This document shows positions 50,564 to 61,003 of a stretch of 64,000 bases of DNA, one piece after another. Source of the stretch: Saccharomycopsis fibuligera x Saccharomycopsis cf. fibuligera (Eukaryota > Ascomycota > Saccharomycetes > Ascoideales > Saccharomycopsidaceae); assembly GCA_001936135.1 (NCBI GenBank), contig CP012809.1, forward strand, positions 3,335,501 to 3,399,500, in the 5' to 3' direction. Under the pieces are notes generated by a model. That model was not told the DNA's origin and did not search any database. It was given only the letters and a program-made list of their open reading frames with translations. Positions within the stretch are counted from its first letter, which is position 1; every line of letters begins with the position of its first letter. The translations under genes and the position numbers were made by a program.

Positions 50564-52900
50564 ATGTCAGTATACCACCAGGAGCAAAAGGGCCTGATCG
50601 ATACGGTAGTAGCCAAACCAATCATTTCCGACTTCACCTACGCAGACTTTAAGAAACTAAAAGATCCAAGACAATCTTATAGTACACCATTGGCAGTGAT
50701 TGCTCACATTGATGTCAATGCTTTCTTCGCCCAAGTAGAGCAGCTTAAACACGGGTTCACGAAAAATGATCCCGTGGTATGTGTTCAATGGTGGAGCATA
50801 ATTGCCGTCTCCTACGCTGCCAGAGACTATGGCATTGGCAGAATGGATTCCTTAAAAGATGCAATCAAAAAATGTCCTCATGTTGTGCCGTTGCATACAT
50901 CTGTTTTTAGGAAAGGTGAAAACTTCTGGAGAAACGTCAATACTTGTAATCCGGACGAGTTCCCAGACCCTGCAAATCATAAAGTGTCTCTTGATCCGTA
51001 CCGAAGAGAATCGCGGAAAATGCAAAGAATATTCAGGGATAATTGTAAAAATGTGGAGAAAGCCAGTGTGGACGAATCATTTTTTGATTTGGGCCCTGAT
51101 GTTTATAACAAAGCATTGGAGTTGTTTCCCCAACTCAGAGAATTGCAAGATAAGGCCGAAGATGATGATAAACTACCACCTATTCCAGATAAACTTCCAG
51201 AGTGTTGTCTTAAGTTGAGGGGGGTAGTAGTTCCTACCGCCGAAGAAATGAGTTTACTGAAGGACGAAGGTCAGCCGCAATACTGTGTTCATGATTGGGA
51301 TGACATATTCATAATGATTGGCTCAATAATTACTATGCATATTCGTAAAAAGGTTGAAGAAGCATTGGGCTATACAACATCTTGCGGAATTGCGAGGGTC
51401 AAAACAGTAGCTAAATTAGCTTCCGGATTTAAAAAGCCAGACAATCAGACAATTGTTAGAGCAGGTGCAATACCGGAATTTCTTAAGAATTTTGATCTTG
51501 CTGATATGTGGGGACTCGGTGGTAAATCTGGTAGTTATATTAATAGCAAACTTGACGTCCCGACTGAAAAGGAGAACATTATTGCATTTATAAGAGACAA
51601 TTTCACTTTAGAAGAGCTAACTGATCGTTTAGAAGGTGACACTGCTTTAGCATCCATGGTGTATCAAATTGTTAGGGGTGAACTATACAGTCCTTTAACC
51701 GAAAAAAAAGACCCTAGTATGTGCTCTGCAAAAAGATTTAGAGGAGAGACTGTAAAGACAAAAGCAGACTGTGTTGAATGGCTTAGAGTATTTGCTGCAG
51801 ACTTGAGTCAGCGGATTAAAGAGATCAACGATGAAGAGTTTGCCGAGTTTCATTTGGCTAACGAAAATAGAGCAGGCAATTCAAACGAATCATTGATGAA
51901 GATCAAGTGCCCAAAGCTGTTATCTCTAATGTATTATGCCATAACAATACGGATTTCGAGGACAAAGCAAATGCCACTCCCTATAACGTCCCTTGACAAT
52001 ATTGAGAATGTGATTTTAGAAAATGCTATTAAGTTGCTAGATGAAGTTGTGAATGCAGCAGAGCATGAAAGTGTGGAGCTTTTCCCCATTGGCCGCATGA
52101 GTTTAACGGTTTCAAAGTTTGAGGTAGTTAATGGTCTGAACTTCATTGACAGTTTCTTCAAGACAAAACCTATTAAAAAGGGTCATAAAACTGATAGCGA
52201 GGAAATCGTCGCTACTTTTGATAATGAAAACGAAGAAAACGTGTCTGCTTTCAACTATATGTCTAGAAAATCTGCAAAAAAACCAACACCCCCACGAAAT
52301 GATATCCAAAGGCTTTTGAAGAGCAAACTTTCGAAAGACGAGCCTCAACTTTTGTTGCTTAGTAACGATCACCAGCAATGGAAAAATGAACCGCATGAGC
52401 AAGACGGGGCTGTCACTGAGAAAACAGAAAGTGAAGCTACTGATTTGAATCTTGAAGACCATTTCCTGACAAGTGATAACAACTGGCCAAAAGTTGAGCG
52501 GAATTTTGCAGATATGGATGTAAAAAAATTCTTCTGTGACGAATGCAACAGAGTTATTATTAATGAAAGCGATAATCCTAAGTTTATTACTGAGCATCAA
52601 GATTTCCATTTTGCACTCAAATACTCACAAATGCTTAATGGCGAAAATGTGACCAGAAGTTTCTTAAATGAGAAGCTCACTGTGCTGCCTCTTATTGCTT
52701 CTAGTGAGAATGATGAAGATGGAAAGCATGCGCAGGAAGTTCTTGATCTTACTGTATCGCCGCCGCAATCACCAAAATTGAAACCTCCCATTATCAAGGG
52801 TAGCTCTTCGTCCAACTCGAGAAGGAAAAGTAATTCTGGGTCAAGCAAAAGCAGCAAAAGGGCCAAACTTTCAAAGGGGCAATCGCGGTTACCATTTTAG
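50564..52900 (+). CDS. RAD30: Translesion DNA polymerase eta
   Basis: The protein is 778 residues, larger than S. cerevisiae Rad30 (632). This Y-family polymerase copies past UV photoproducts. The catalytic palm shows Asp50 (AHIDVNAFF) and Asp170/Glu171 (ASVDESFFDLG). The finger segment VCVQWWSIIAVSYAARDYGIGR and the YRRESRKMQRIF block match Rad30 closely. GYTTSCGIARVKTVAKLAS is the thumb helix-hairpin-helix region. A UBZ zinc finger is formed by Cys658, Cys661, His678 and His682. The C-terminal end QSRLPF resembles a short PCNA-interacting motif. One CTG codon falls at CPK(CTG)LSL, where S. cerevisiae has Thr (IPRTVSI). Confidence 0.95.
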   Translation: MSVYHQEQKGLIDTVVAKPIISDFTYADFKKLKDPRQSYSTPLAVIAHIDVNAFFAQVEQLKHGFTKNDPVVCVQWWSIIAVSYAARDYGIGRMDSLKDAIKKCPHVVPLHTSVFRKGENFWRNVNTCNPDEFPDPANHKVSLDPYRRESRKMQRIFRDNCKNVEKASVDESFFDLGPDVYNKALELFPQLRELQDKAEDDDKLPPIPDKLPECCLKLRGVVVPTAEEMSLLKDEGQPQYCVHDWDDIFIMIGSIITMHIRKKVEEALGYTTSCGIARVKTVAKLASGFKKPDNQTIVRAGAIPEFLKNFDLADMWGLGGKSGSYINSKLDVPTEKENIIAFIRDNFTLEELTDRLEGDTALASMVYQIVRGELYSPLTEKKDPSMCSAKRFRGETVKTKADCVEWLRVFAADLSQRIKEINDEEFAEFHLANENRAGNSNESLMKIKCPKLLSLMYYAITIRISRTKQMPLPITSLDNIENVILENAIKLLDEVVNAAEHESVELFPIGRMSLTVSKFEVVNGLNFIDSFFKTKPIKKGHKTDSEEIVATFDNENEENVSAFNYMSRKSAKKPTPPRNDIQRLLKSKLSKDEPQLLLLSNDHQQWKNEPHEQDGAVTEKTESEATDLNLEDHFLTSDNNWPKVERNFADMDVKKFFCDECNRVIINESDNPKFITEHQDFHFALKYSQMLNGENVTRSFLNEKLTVLPLIASSENDEDGKHAQEVLDLTVSPPQSPKLKPPIIKGSSSSNSRRKSNSGSSKSSKRAKLSKGQSRLPF

Positions 52901-53084
52901 ACTTACTTTATCCGCCTTTTTTTGTATTATTATAAAGTTTTATATACTTTTAAAAATTATCGCGTTTAAGTTGCCTTTAATAATAATTAATTAGTATTCA
53001 CGTTCAGAAGTAGAGTGTAGACTAGTATTAAACACTATGAACAATTAAATTATAACTCTAAGGAAGTATTATGTGGTTCTCCAG
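52901..53084. other. RAD30 3' region
   Basis: Short AT-rich DNA with a TATA-rich stretch at about 52940-52990; no gene. Confidence 0.5.
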
Positions 53085-53306
53085 ATGTTAGACCCGCCAC
53101 ACTGGTATTTTTCCACCGAAGGCCAACAAGCAGGACAAAAAAAATTCAGAATCATAGTTTTCCAAACTCCAAGATTATTAATAATTCGAGATCTCTTATT
53201 TGCTGCTGTATTTTTGACAGCACTTTATTGCACAGTACAAACTTTAACCAAAAAAAAAAAATTGATAATTCAACTGTGTTTCATCACTTCAGCGCTATTG
53301 TTTTAG
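53085..53306 (+). CDS. Possible small membrane protein, 73 aa
   Basis: From the ATG at 53085 the frame encodes an N-terminal soluble part (MLDPPHWYFSTEG, then basic residues) and a hydrophobic segment of about 22 residues (LLFAAVFLTALYCTVQTL). A Lys run from a 12-A homopolymer (53250-53261) and a second hydrophobic tail complete it. I do not recognise the family. The soluble-then-membrane layout and normal codons suggest a real small ER or mitochondrial membrane protein. The homopolymer means the end could be misframed. It ends 80 bp before BOL3 on the same strand, so it could also be part of the BOL3 leader. Confidence 0.35.
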   Translation: MLDPPHWYFSTEGQQAGQKKFRIIVFQTPRLLIIRDLLFAAVFLTALYCTVQTLTKKKKLIIQLCFITSALLF

Positions 53307-53386
53307 AGATATCAGCAACGTGCAGATTCAGATAGATACTCCAATTTTTTCTCACTCAATTCTTTCTCATAAGCAGATCAATTATT

Positions 53387-53920
53387 ATGAATGTACTCAA
53401 ATTCAGCCCAAGAAGCATCCTTTGCAGATCTAATATTGCAGGGTTCCAAACTCAGTCATTTTTTAATACAAAGATAGTTATCCCAAAATCTTTTGTGACG
53501 TTTTCGAACCCTACAATCCATTTCAGAAGGTTATATAGTGTCGATCCAAAAAGCGTGGATCCAATGGATGACTACGAACTCAAAATTTTTACAATTTTGA
53601 ATGAGAATTTGGATCCGGACCAATTAACAGTGACTGATGTTTCAGGTATGTTGATCCCTTCTTTGAGATATTCCTTAACTTTTTTTTTTCATGATTATTT
53701 TTTTTCGACTCCCACATTTACTACCGGCGGTTGAAAGTCTGTCAGATTACTAACCATTATGAATACAGGAGGTTGTGGATCAATGTTTGCCATTAACATT
53801 ATCAGTCCTAAATTTAAAGGCATAACAATGGTGAAACAACACAGAGCGGTTAATGAGTTACTAGCCGAAGAAATCAAGAAGTGGCACGGTTTGCAGTTGG
53901 TGACAAAAGCGTCAAAGTGA
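53387..53920 (+). CDS. BOL3: Mitochondrial BolA-like protein Bol3 (one intron)
   Basis: Exon 1 is 53387-53645 and exon 2 is 53769-53920, joined in phase 1 to give 136 residues. Bol3 acts late in mitochondrial Fe-S delivery to [4Fe-4S] proteins such as lipoate synthase, with Nfu1. The first 50 residues are basic and Ser/Phe-rich with few acids, like a presequence. The BolA fold follows: YELKIFTILNENLDPDQLTVTDVS, then across the splice GGCGSMFAINIISPKFKGI, MVKQHRAVNELL and KKWHGLQLVTK. The block HGLQL is the family's C-terminal signature. S. cerevisiae BOL3 lacks this intron as far as I know. Confidence 0.94.
53646..53768 (+). other. Intron of BOL3, 123 nt
   Basis: The donor GTATGT is at 53646, the branch ACTAAC at 53749-53754 and the acceptor CAG ends at 53768. 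All three match the yeast consensus. Removing it restores the unbroken BolA domain. Confidence 0.93.
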
Positions 53921-54431
53921 TTATGGATAGTTTAGCTAATTAAATTTTTATTAATGTACATGTAGATACAGTTTTGTTACAATATACGGTATTCAATAAA
54001 CTTATTGATAATCAATGTACAATAGCATTAAAACGGATGTCCTGGAGTGAAATCTACGTGCAACAAAGTGAATGTCGTAGTAGATGTTCATAAAAAAGAA
54101 AAGAAAAACTTAGATATCAATAAAGATATATAGTAAACCGTGGATAATAAAAATAAACATTGGTGAGGACTCGGATACTTGACTATGTTGAAAAATTTAC
54201 CCCTCTATTTTGCTCGCTGGAACTTTGTACATTCCAGATGTATAATTCCAATTTATCATTGAACGATAATGCAAAGTTATTGATGACCGATGCGCGCTGA
54301 GAATGGAACAGCACTATTTATTAACCCATTAAACTTGAATTAATTTAAACAAAATCTCGGTAACTAAATATAATGAAAGAATATCAATAAGTTAAACGAG
54401 GGGTGGTTGACTGGATACTTGAGGTATGAGT
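53921..54431. other. Convergent gap between BOL3 and the complex I gene
   Basis: This AT-rich 3' region of about 510 bp holds no conserved frame or structured RNA that I can recognise. Confidence 0.55.
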
Positions 54432-54749
54432 TTAAACTCTTGGAACGTACTCCAGATAAATTGGAGTGGATCTTCTTTGAGCAATCACATCATATTTGCC
54501 AACAGTGCTGTAAGCGTAATATCCTAACGCAAGAGGGATAGCACCCATGAATAGCAAATTGACCTTAGCGGCTTTCTTGGTGAATCTATAATAATCACCC
54601 AAGTTTTCTCTCATGTAGTACCATGCCTGAAAGCCTTTGTCTTCTCTAAGAGCTAATAAGCTGTCAGTAAGACGTATTCAAAGAATTTGCGTTTAACACA
54701 AAAGTTAATAGAACCCTAACTTACGATGAGGACCGTGACCGTGACCCAT
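54432..54749 (-). CDS. Complex I accessory subunit, NDUFB4/B15-like (one intron)
   Basis: Exon 1 is 54749-54725 (8 codons plus one base, MGHGHGPH) and exon 2 is 54652-54432, giving 81 residues. The protein has the layout of the B15/NDUFB4 membrane-arm subunit of mitochondrial NADH:ubiquinone oxidoreductase: a short His/Gly start, DKGFQAWYYMRENLGDYYRFT, one transmembrane helix (LLFMGAIPLALGYYAYS), then YDVIAQRR and a short tail. Fungal relatives show the same MxEN..YxRxT and VP..LGY..Y pattern. It implies this yeast has a proton-pumping complex I. Splicing is needed to reach the only good upstream ATG; without it exon 2 starts at an internal Met. Confidence 0.82.
54653..54724 (-). other. Intron of the complex I subunit gene, 72 nt
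   Basis: The donor is GTAAGT reading down from 54724. The branch-like TACTGAC is just before a CAG that lies too close to be used, and the next AG (TTATTAG, ending at 54653) gives the correct frame. The first exon is only 25 nt of coding sequence. Confidence 0.75.
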
Positions 54750-55874
54750 TTTGACAATTATTGTTTATTATTATGATGTTGTGTTTGCACGATCTGTTAG
54801 TGCTCTTCTCCTGTATAAACTGTATGTCTTCGTTTTTTTCTTTACTTCTTTTTGGTTTTTCATTTTGCGTTCGTCTCACTCTGCAGGCAATGATTATTCA
54901 GCTAGCTTCTCATTGGCTGTATAAATACAGGGTATCTCACCCCCGTCTGTCACCTGATCAACACCTTGCACTTGATGTCCGGGTATTTTATTCCCTTATG
55001 TTACCCTTCTATAATGCAGAAAATGGACCCTAGTGAGACATTCAGTGCCTGATTTGCATGCAGCCGCAACTTTTGTGTTATAGAGCCGCAACTTTAATTC
55101 TCAAACAATCGCAAAGAATTAAATTTTTAGTGCCAATTATGCTGCACTTCGCATCATGATGCATAGCACAACGTCGGTCGGTCCATTTTGACAATAATCC
55201 GTGGATAGGAAGCAAAACTTTGTCAGCAGCACGGCCAGGAAACCACAAACGCCGTTTCTAACACAGAGAAGGCTTCGAGCTACCGATGTAAGCAATTTTT
55301 TCCAAATAGTATCTTGGTAAAATTTTACTATAGTACGCAAAAAGTGTATTGTTCTGATAAAGCTTAATGGCTGATCTCTCAGCTTTTTGTGACAAATTGC
55401 CACTAAATAGTTAATAGGCAAAAGTCAATGACGACTTCAAAGGAGTAGCGACACGTTTTTGAAGGGAATCAGATAGAATTCTGCTTGAGTTTGTGCTTAT
55501 TTTAATGTAGATAGTCTGTTGAGGTTTCTTCTCTTTTTTCTTGTTCTTTTTAATTTTTTTTTTTCTTTTTTCGCTCAACTTTTGTTTAACTTTTAAAAAC
55601 ATGTTTTTGCAGCGTAATAGAGTTGAACTCTGAATACTTTCTTCAAACGCAAATCATGAGTTTTACTGTATGCTTTATTTTGTGTGTTTTCCTTGCCTTT
55701 TTACTAAGATAAAAGAAAGAGGAAAGATTTCAAACGAGGAATTCTTTCTTGGACTTCAAATTCACCCCCACCGTGGCAAAAAAAATATTAACTGTTCTAC
55801 AACAATCACAGTACGACCTTCCATAGGCTTTATAAGTTTACAACCGCAGCAATACAAAAATTCAGTCTCAGAAC

Positions 55875-55901
55875 AAAAAAAAAAAAAAAAAAAAAAAAAA
55901 A
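55875..55901. repeat. Poly-A homopolymer, 27 bp
   Basis: An uninterrupted run of 27 A in the long gap upstream of the complex I gene. Confidence 0.9.
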
Positions 55902-56424
55902 GGAGGGACATAAAATATATCAGATGGCAAAGACAACTCTAAATAAAACAGAAGTTGTCATTTCGATGCATACTGTGGGTCTTTCGAATAAAAAAAAATC
56001 TATTCAGTATGTATTATTTTAATATATTAAAATATCCTTGTTGACAAGATTCTTTAGATTAAACAGCCTAATTAGCCTGTTGAATTTATAGCATAATCCA
56101 AGCTCCATAAAAACCATTCACAAAAGATTATTGCCAATAACAAAACACAAAGAAGTTATCTTTTTGTTCAAGAAAAATTTAAGCAGCTTCAGCGCCTTGA
56201 TAAATTTTGCGACGTACAATTTTCAGGCATGTTTGCAAGCGTAAATATTTCTAGTTATTATAAATTTCAACTTCAATTTCGGTACAAGTCCTCTCGAAAT
56301 ATAAGTTGTTTCATTTTTCATAAACATTCACAATTTTTGTAATTTCATCTGATATCCAAGATATAAGCAGTTGTTTCCGAGATTTGTATTAATTATATCT
56401 CAATACCAACGCTGGGAATCTCAA

Positions 56425-56688
56425 ATGAACTTAGAAACAGCACCTTTTACAGCAGACGTGAGAAAAAGAAACATGCCAAACCTTTCTTTCTCCAAAGTTT
56501 CGCAAAACCAAAAAGTACAAGGAAAAAAACGAAAGCCAGAAAAAGATAACTTTTTCAGTATCTTACGCAATGTGTGGCAAAAATGTCACAAAACCAACTG
56601 TCTTTACTCTAGATCTCATACTATTCCAGAGAAGTTCTGCAAGACCTTTACAAACATAAACAACATACATATTGCAGAGATAAAATAA
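56425..56688 (+). CDS. Possible small basic protein, 87 aa
   Basis: From the ATG at 56425 the frame encodes 87 residues, basic and hydrophilic, with no membrane segment, no low-complexity run and no CTG codon. The middle reads NFFSILRNVWQKCHKTN. I do not recognise it. It is antiparallel to the downstream end of the unknown gene to its right, and may be chance. Confidence 0.2.
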   Translation: MNLETAPFTADVRKRNMPNLSFSKVSQNQKVQGKKRKPEKDNFFSILRNVWQKCHKTNCLYSRSHTIPEKFCKTFTNINNIHIAEIK

Positions 56689-56959
56689 TGGGAAGCGTAA
56701 CAGGAGGAGTAAAAACAATTTTGACTGGAAAATGGCATTAAAAAGGAATTGTTTAAAAGAGGAAAGTTTTTAGAGTCAAAGAACATGTGAATAGCAGACA
56801 AAGCAAAAAAAGAAAAAAAAAATAAAAAAAGGGAAGGTAAAAGGAAAATGGTTGTAGAAAAAAAAAAAAAAACCTTTTTTATCTTTATGATTCCATGAAA
56901 AATAGTAGAATCTCTTGTAAAAATTTTCCCTCTATTTTATTGACTAGGGAGTGCAACCA

Positions 56960-59942
56960 TTACAGTGGCGACATTGACAATTTCTCTTTACCACCACGTT
57001 TCATGTAATTGGGGCTACGATCAGATAAGGTCACCTCACAGTCTTGTTGTTTCTCATTCTCACCTTTAATATCAAAATCATCCGCTTCTACCTCGTCGTC
57101 ATCAGACTCCCCTTCAAAGTTCTTTGGCACAGCTTCTTTATTACTTACTTTGCATATCTTTTTAGTTGCTTTCATTTGTGCGCTTCCGTTTGAGTGATCT
57201 GATGGCTCCGTTTTTGCTGGAGGAATAGTACTAAATGCCAACCGGTAAATTTGGTCAAAAGTCATTTCTTTGAAAATATCAATATTTTCAAAAGGCCCAA
57301 AAGGATTATTAATAAATTGTAAGTGCAAGTTTAGCACTGCTTTCTTAAACTCCCAAATACGATGCTCCAGGCCCTGCAAAGCGTTCACATGGTTATCCAA
57401 GCCTCTAGACTCTAGCAAAGAGGTTGGCGACTTTTCCTTATCCAAATTTTGTACGCCAGCATAAGCAGCTTCAGATATCTGCGTGCCCTCGGCCGCTCTA
57501 CTTTCACGTTCTTGCCGCTGTTGAACCTTGTGAGCATGATATCTGTAATGCTGGCTGAATGGAGCCTCTCCGTATTCCTCTTTAATAGTATCATCATTAA
57601 TTGACCTTTTATCTGTTTTCGCATCCCCGATCAAGCTGTAATCATTTTTTTTGCTATTATCACAATTTTCTGACCTTTCGGTACTATCACTTTTTCCAAA
57701 AGTACCTGGAATCCCAGTAGAAGCAAGGGTGGCTATAGGCGCATAAGCTGACGTTGAATTAGTACTGGTGGCATCAAACAACTTTTGACCCGCTAGCATT
57801 TGTGGCAGTGAGTCTGTAGATTTGAGACGCTTAGGAGGTTCATTCAAAATATAATTAATAGGAGCAGACCTTTTTCTTTGATCTAGAATAGACTTCTGTT
57901 CCTCCAACGGAGTCAGCAAATCCTGTTGCAGCATTTTCTTCGGAGAGCCTTGAGCAGGAATCGATGAGCTACCAGAAACGCAGTTCAGTTCATTCAACAT
58001 GGAGGGTATTGATAAAACTTTGGATGTTTCAGAAAATGGTTTTTCAGGTTTACTCTCTTGTTGAACTGGAGAAATACTAGTACTTGATTGTGGACTTTCC
58101 AAAGTGTTTTTTTTTTTTCTTTTTAAATGAAGACTTCGTAATAGGCTTATCTTCACCTATTTTCTCTGCATCCTCAAGAAGCAAACGAATAACATTATTT
58201 TTCCATTTTTGCTGACTCACAACTTTTCTGTAAATAAAATCATTTTGCAATGCAGTAGCTTTCAAAGCTTCTACTTGAAGAAGTCTGGAAACTTCTGTTT
58301 GTTGTAAATTTAGACTCAAGATATTTTCAAGCCTATGAAAAATTGAGTTTGCAATAACAGCTTGATCATTAATTTTTTCCAATAAGTTTTCTACATCTTG
58401 CTGAGATGCTTTGATCAAACCTTCATAACTTGTATATTTTGTACAATTTTTTGAGTTTTCCTGTTGATTGGACAAATAATCTACGTCCACGTTGGGACTA
58501 AAAACGCTAAAATGATGTCCAAAAACCCGAAAAAAATAATTAGGCCATTCACTCCACAATTTATTCAAAATATTCATTGTATCTACTGCAGGCAACTCCA
58601 TAGACGCAATTAAAGTCATCATATCTTCTGTTTCAAGCTTTTTTAAAGACGTAAGCTCGCTTATATTTTTGATAGTTTCAAGAACATTGGCTAAAACCTT
58701 AGACTGAAAATGTTTTTGCAAAGTAATTCCCCACTCACTAATTCCTTCTATCTGAGAATAAAAATCTTGACGAATAACCACAAGCTTCATGCTATCTGGA
58801 ATGGCATTGTCTGTAATTTCGCGGCAATAGTTTTCGTCACAAAGAACTAATACTGTATTAGGCTCCCTGTCATTACTAGAAGCACTTTTATCAGATGAAT
58901 TGATAGTCCGATCAGTAGAGGAATTCCGCTTGTTGAAATGAACCCTATTATGTATTTTGATTTCCTCGTCGAGAGCTTTCAAATATGATGCAAAAAACCA
59001 TTCTGTTTTATTATGATAGTAATTACAATTACTACTAAGAATACTCAATTTTCTAGGTTTTTCATTCAGTCCAATAAAGGTACACTTGCACTTATGCGAA
59101 CCGTCGAAATTTCCACACAAAATCATGGAAAGCTTCGGGTCTTCCTCATTGGTTTCTGAAATTTCAAAACTGGGATCAAAATTAACCAAGCCGTATTGAT
59201 CCATTTTTTGACTATCGACAAGACTGCAGGAAATTGTGCTTTCAAGAACATTATAAGTATTTTTCCAGTCATATTGATAGAAAATAGCTTGGAGATCCTG
59301 TAAATTGTCAATGAGTAATTGTTTAGTAGAACTTTTTAGCACTTTTGAGTCACCAAAAGGTTTTGCCTCGTCTATGTCAGCAGGTCTCCCGCCGCGGCTA
59401 AGATTGCTATTTTCTACCGTTTTGCTATTGCTGCCACCAGCTTTTTGTACTTTAGAGGCTATAGCCTGTCTATAATGCAGCTTCAATTTCTCAAGAGCAG
59501 TGGGAGAGACAGATGTATCTTCTGAAGCCAATTCTGATATTTCTCGGAACTGCGCAAACTTTGCTTCAATAAATTGCTCGTCAATCGGAATTTCGCACTG
59601 CAAAGCAATATCTATGTATTCAACAAGCATGTCGTACACATCGTCTCCTTTCGGACTAATGACTCTATAGCCGTACTTGATTTTATCAGGAATGTCAGCA
59701 TCTTCAATCAAACCAGCATATTGTTTACCAAGTTTCAAAATTATTGGATTTTGTCGCCAGCGGTAAATATTTCTTCTGTACTGTATCAAAAAATTGAGCT
59801 CCTCTTTAGCCCACCTTATTACCTCAAGATCTTTTTTCCCTTTCAATTTTTCGGCAACCACTTTTGCTTTCATATCATAGCTTCCAAGCTTAGTATTGAA
59901 CATTCCGTCCGAGTCGGGTACCATATGTTTTTTTTTTGTCAT
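56960..59942 (-). CDS. Unrecognised large gene, frame split in an A12 run
   Basis: One frame runs from the ATG at 59942 through about 610 codons. A second frame covers the remainder to a stop at 56960. They meet at 58107-58118, twelve T on the plus strand; eleven would give one protein of about 993 residues. The N-terminal part has helix-rich, conserved-looking segments (VIRWAKEELNFLIQYRRNIYR near 43-63; YGYRVISPKGDDVYDMLVEY near 91-110), an acidic/Asn-rich middle, and a helical block near 400-600. After the junction come a Ser/Pro/Lys-rich region with nuclear-type basic clusters (PPKRLK) and a last helical patch (NHVNALQGLEHRIWEFKKA). I cannot name it; the layout suggests a nuclear or chromatin protein. 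An 80-base overlap of the two frames fits a slipped homopolymer more than two genes. Confidence 0.7.
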
Positions 59943-61003
59943 GGTGCTATAATGTAGTGAGAGCTCGACTCTATGCTAGTGTTGCTGAAGTGATAAGCTA
60001 TGATATGAGGCTGAACTTGTGGAGATTCTGTCCTTGTGTGGGTTTTTTTCCTGGCTTACTTTTTCGCCTTTTCTTGACTGTTTTTTATTTTTTTTTATTT
60101 TTTTTTTTTTTTTTTTTATTTTTATTTTTCGTGTACAATTTGGGGGTTCTCGGATTTTATTTTTTCTTGTCCTTTCTTTTTCTAGTGATTTCTTGCTTGA
60201 TCTGTTTTAACCTTTTTTTTCTTTCTTTGAGCTTCTTAAATTTGGATTTTACAGTTTTGGTTACTGTTGTTCTAGCTCGACGGTAAATGAAAGAAGAAGC
60301 AGTAAGTAGTTGGAAAAAGTTATTGAAGCAAAAGGGTCCAAGCACCGATGAAAATCAGACAGATTAACAGCCTTTAGCAGAGAAAAATGAGGGACGGAAA
60401 GAAAAGAAGAGAAAAACGGAGCTCAAGAAAAGACAAACAAATGTAGCTGCGGAAAGGTTGTCAAAACTTAAGAAAACTGGAGATGGCAAATAAACTCCAA
60501 AAAAGTGTAATAGTCAGCGCGACTAAACGCAGCGGTGAGATCTGAGTAGCGCAGAAAATGCAAAGGGGCGAAAAGAACAGTGTTTACAACTTTAGTTGGA
60601 GCTCAAGCAGAAAAAGGCAGAAAAGGAAATAGCAGTGCGCTAGCTAGCGTCTGTCGAGCCGTCAGGTCAATAATAAATTTAAACAGCATTTGGAACACAG
60701 GCCCAAGAATATCGCTAACGTTGCGCTCTGGGGGTGGCACATTATGCAATACATTATCTTGCAGTATACATTTACATACATAGGCGTTTACATAAATGCG
60801 CGTATATTTTAATTGTGGCTGCATGACAACCGTCTGCTGCGAGGATGCTTGCTGTTCAAATGCGGCAAGGTTGCCACCCAAGGTACGAGCAAAAACCACC
60901 ACCCAGAGATTTAGACACTCCCCGTTTTCCGCTCACAAACCGCTTGTAGTAACGAAGAAACCGCGCAGGTAGTGAGCCGGCTCTCCGCGTTTTGGTCGTT
61001 TCT
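59943..61003. other. Gap between the unknown gene and MTW1
   Basis: This 1.06-kb gap holds the unknown gene's promoter and the MTW1 3' end, both on the minus strand. It has T-rich blocks at about 60070-60130 and 60155-60230, and A-rich DNA after 60400. Open frames here are Phe/Leu-rich reads of T-runs and are not accepted. Confidence 0.5.

Larger units (their letters stand above)
54750..56959. other. Long gap upstream of the complex I gene
   Basis: About 2.2 kb without a confident gene. It contains a 27-A homopolymer at 55875-55901, other A/T runs, and one modest ORF at 56425-56688 listed separately. Other open frames begin at non-ATG codons and resemble no family. Confidence 0.5.

Noticed and set aside
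59936-60286. Phe/Leu-rich plus-strand frame upstream of the unknown gene
   Set aside because: It is a read of poly-T tracts with no conserved feature.
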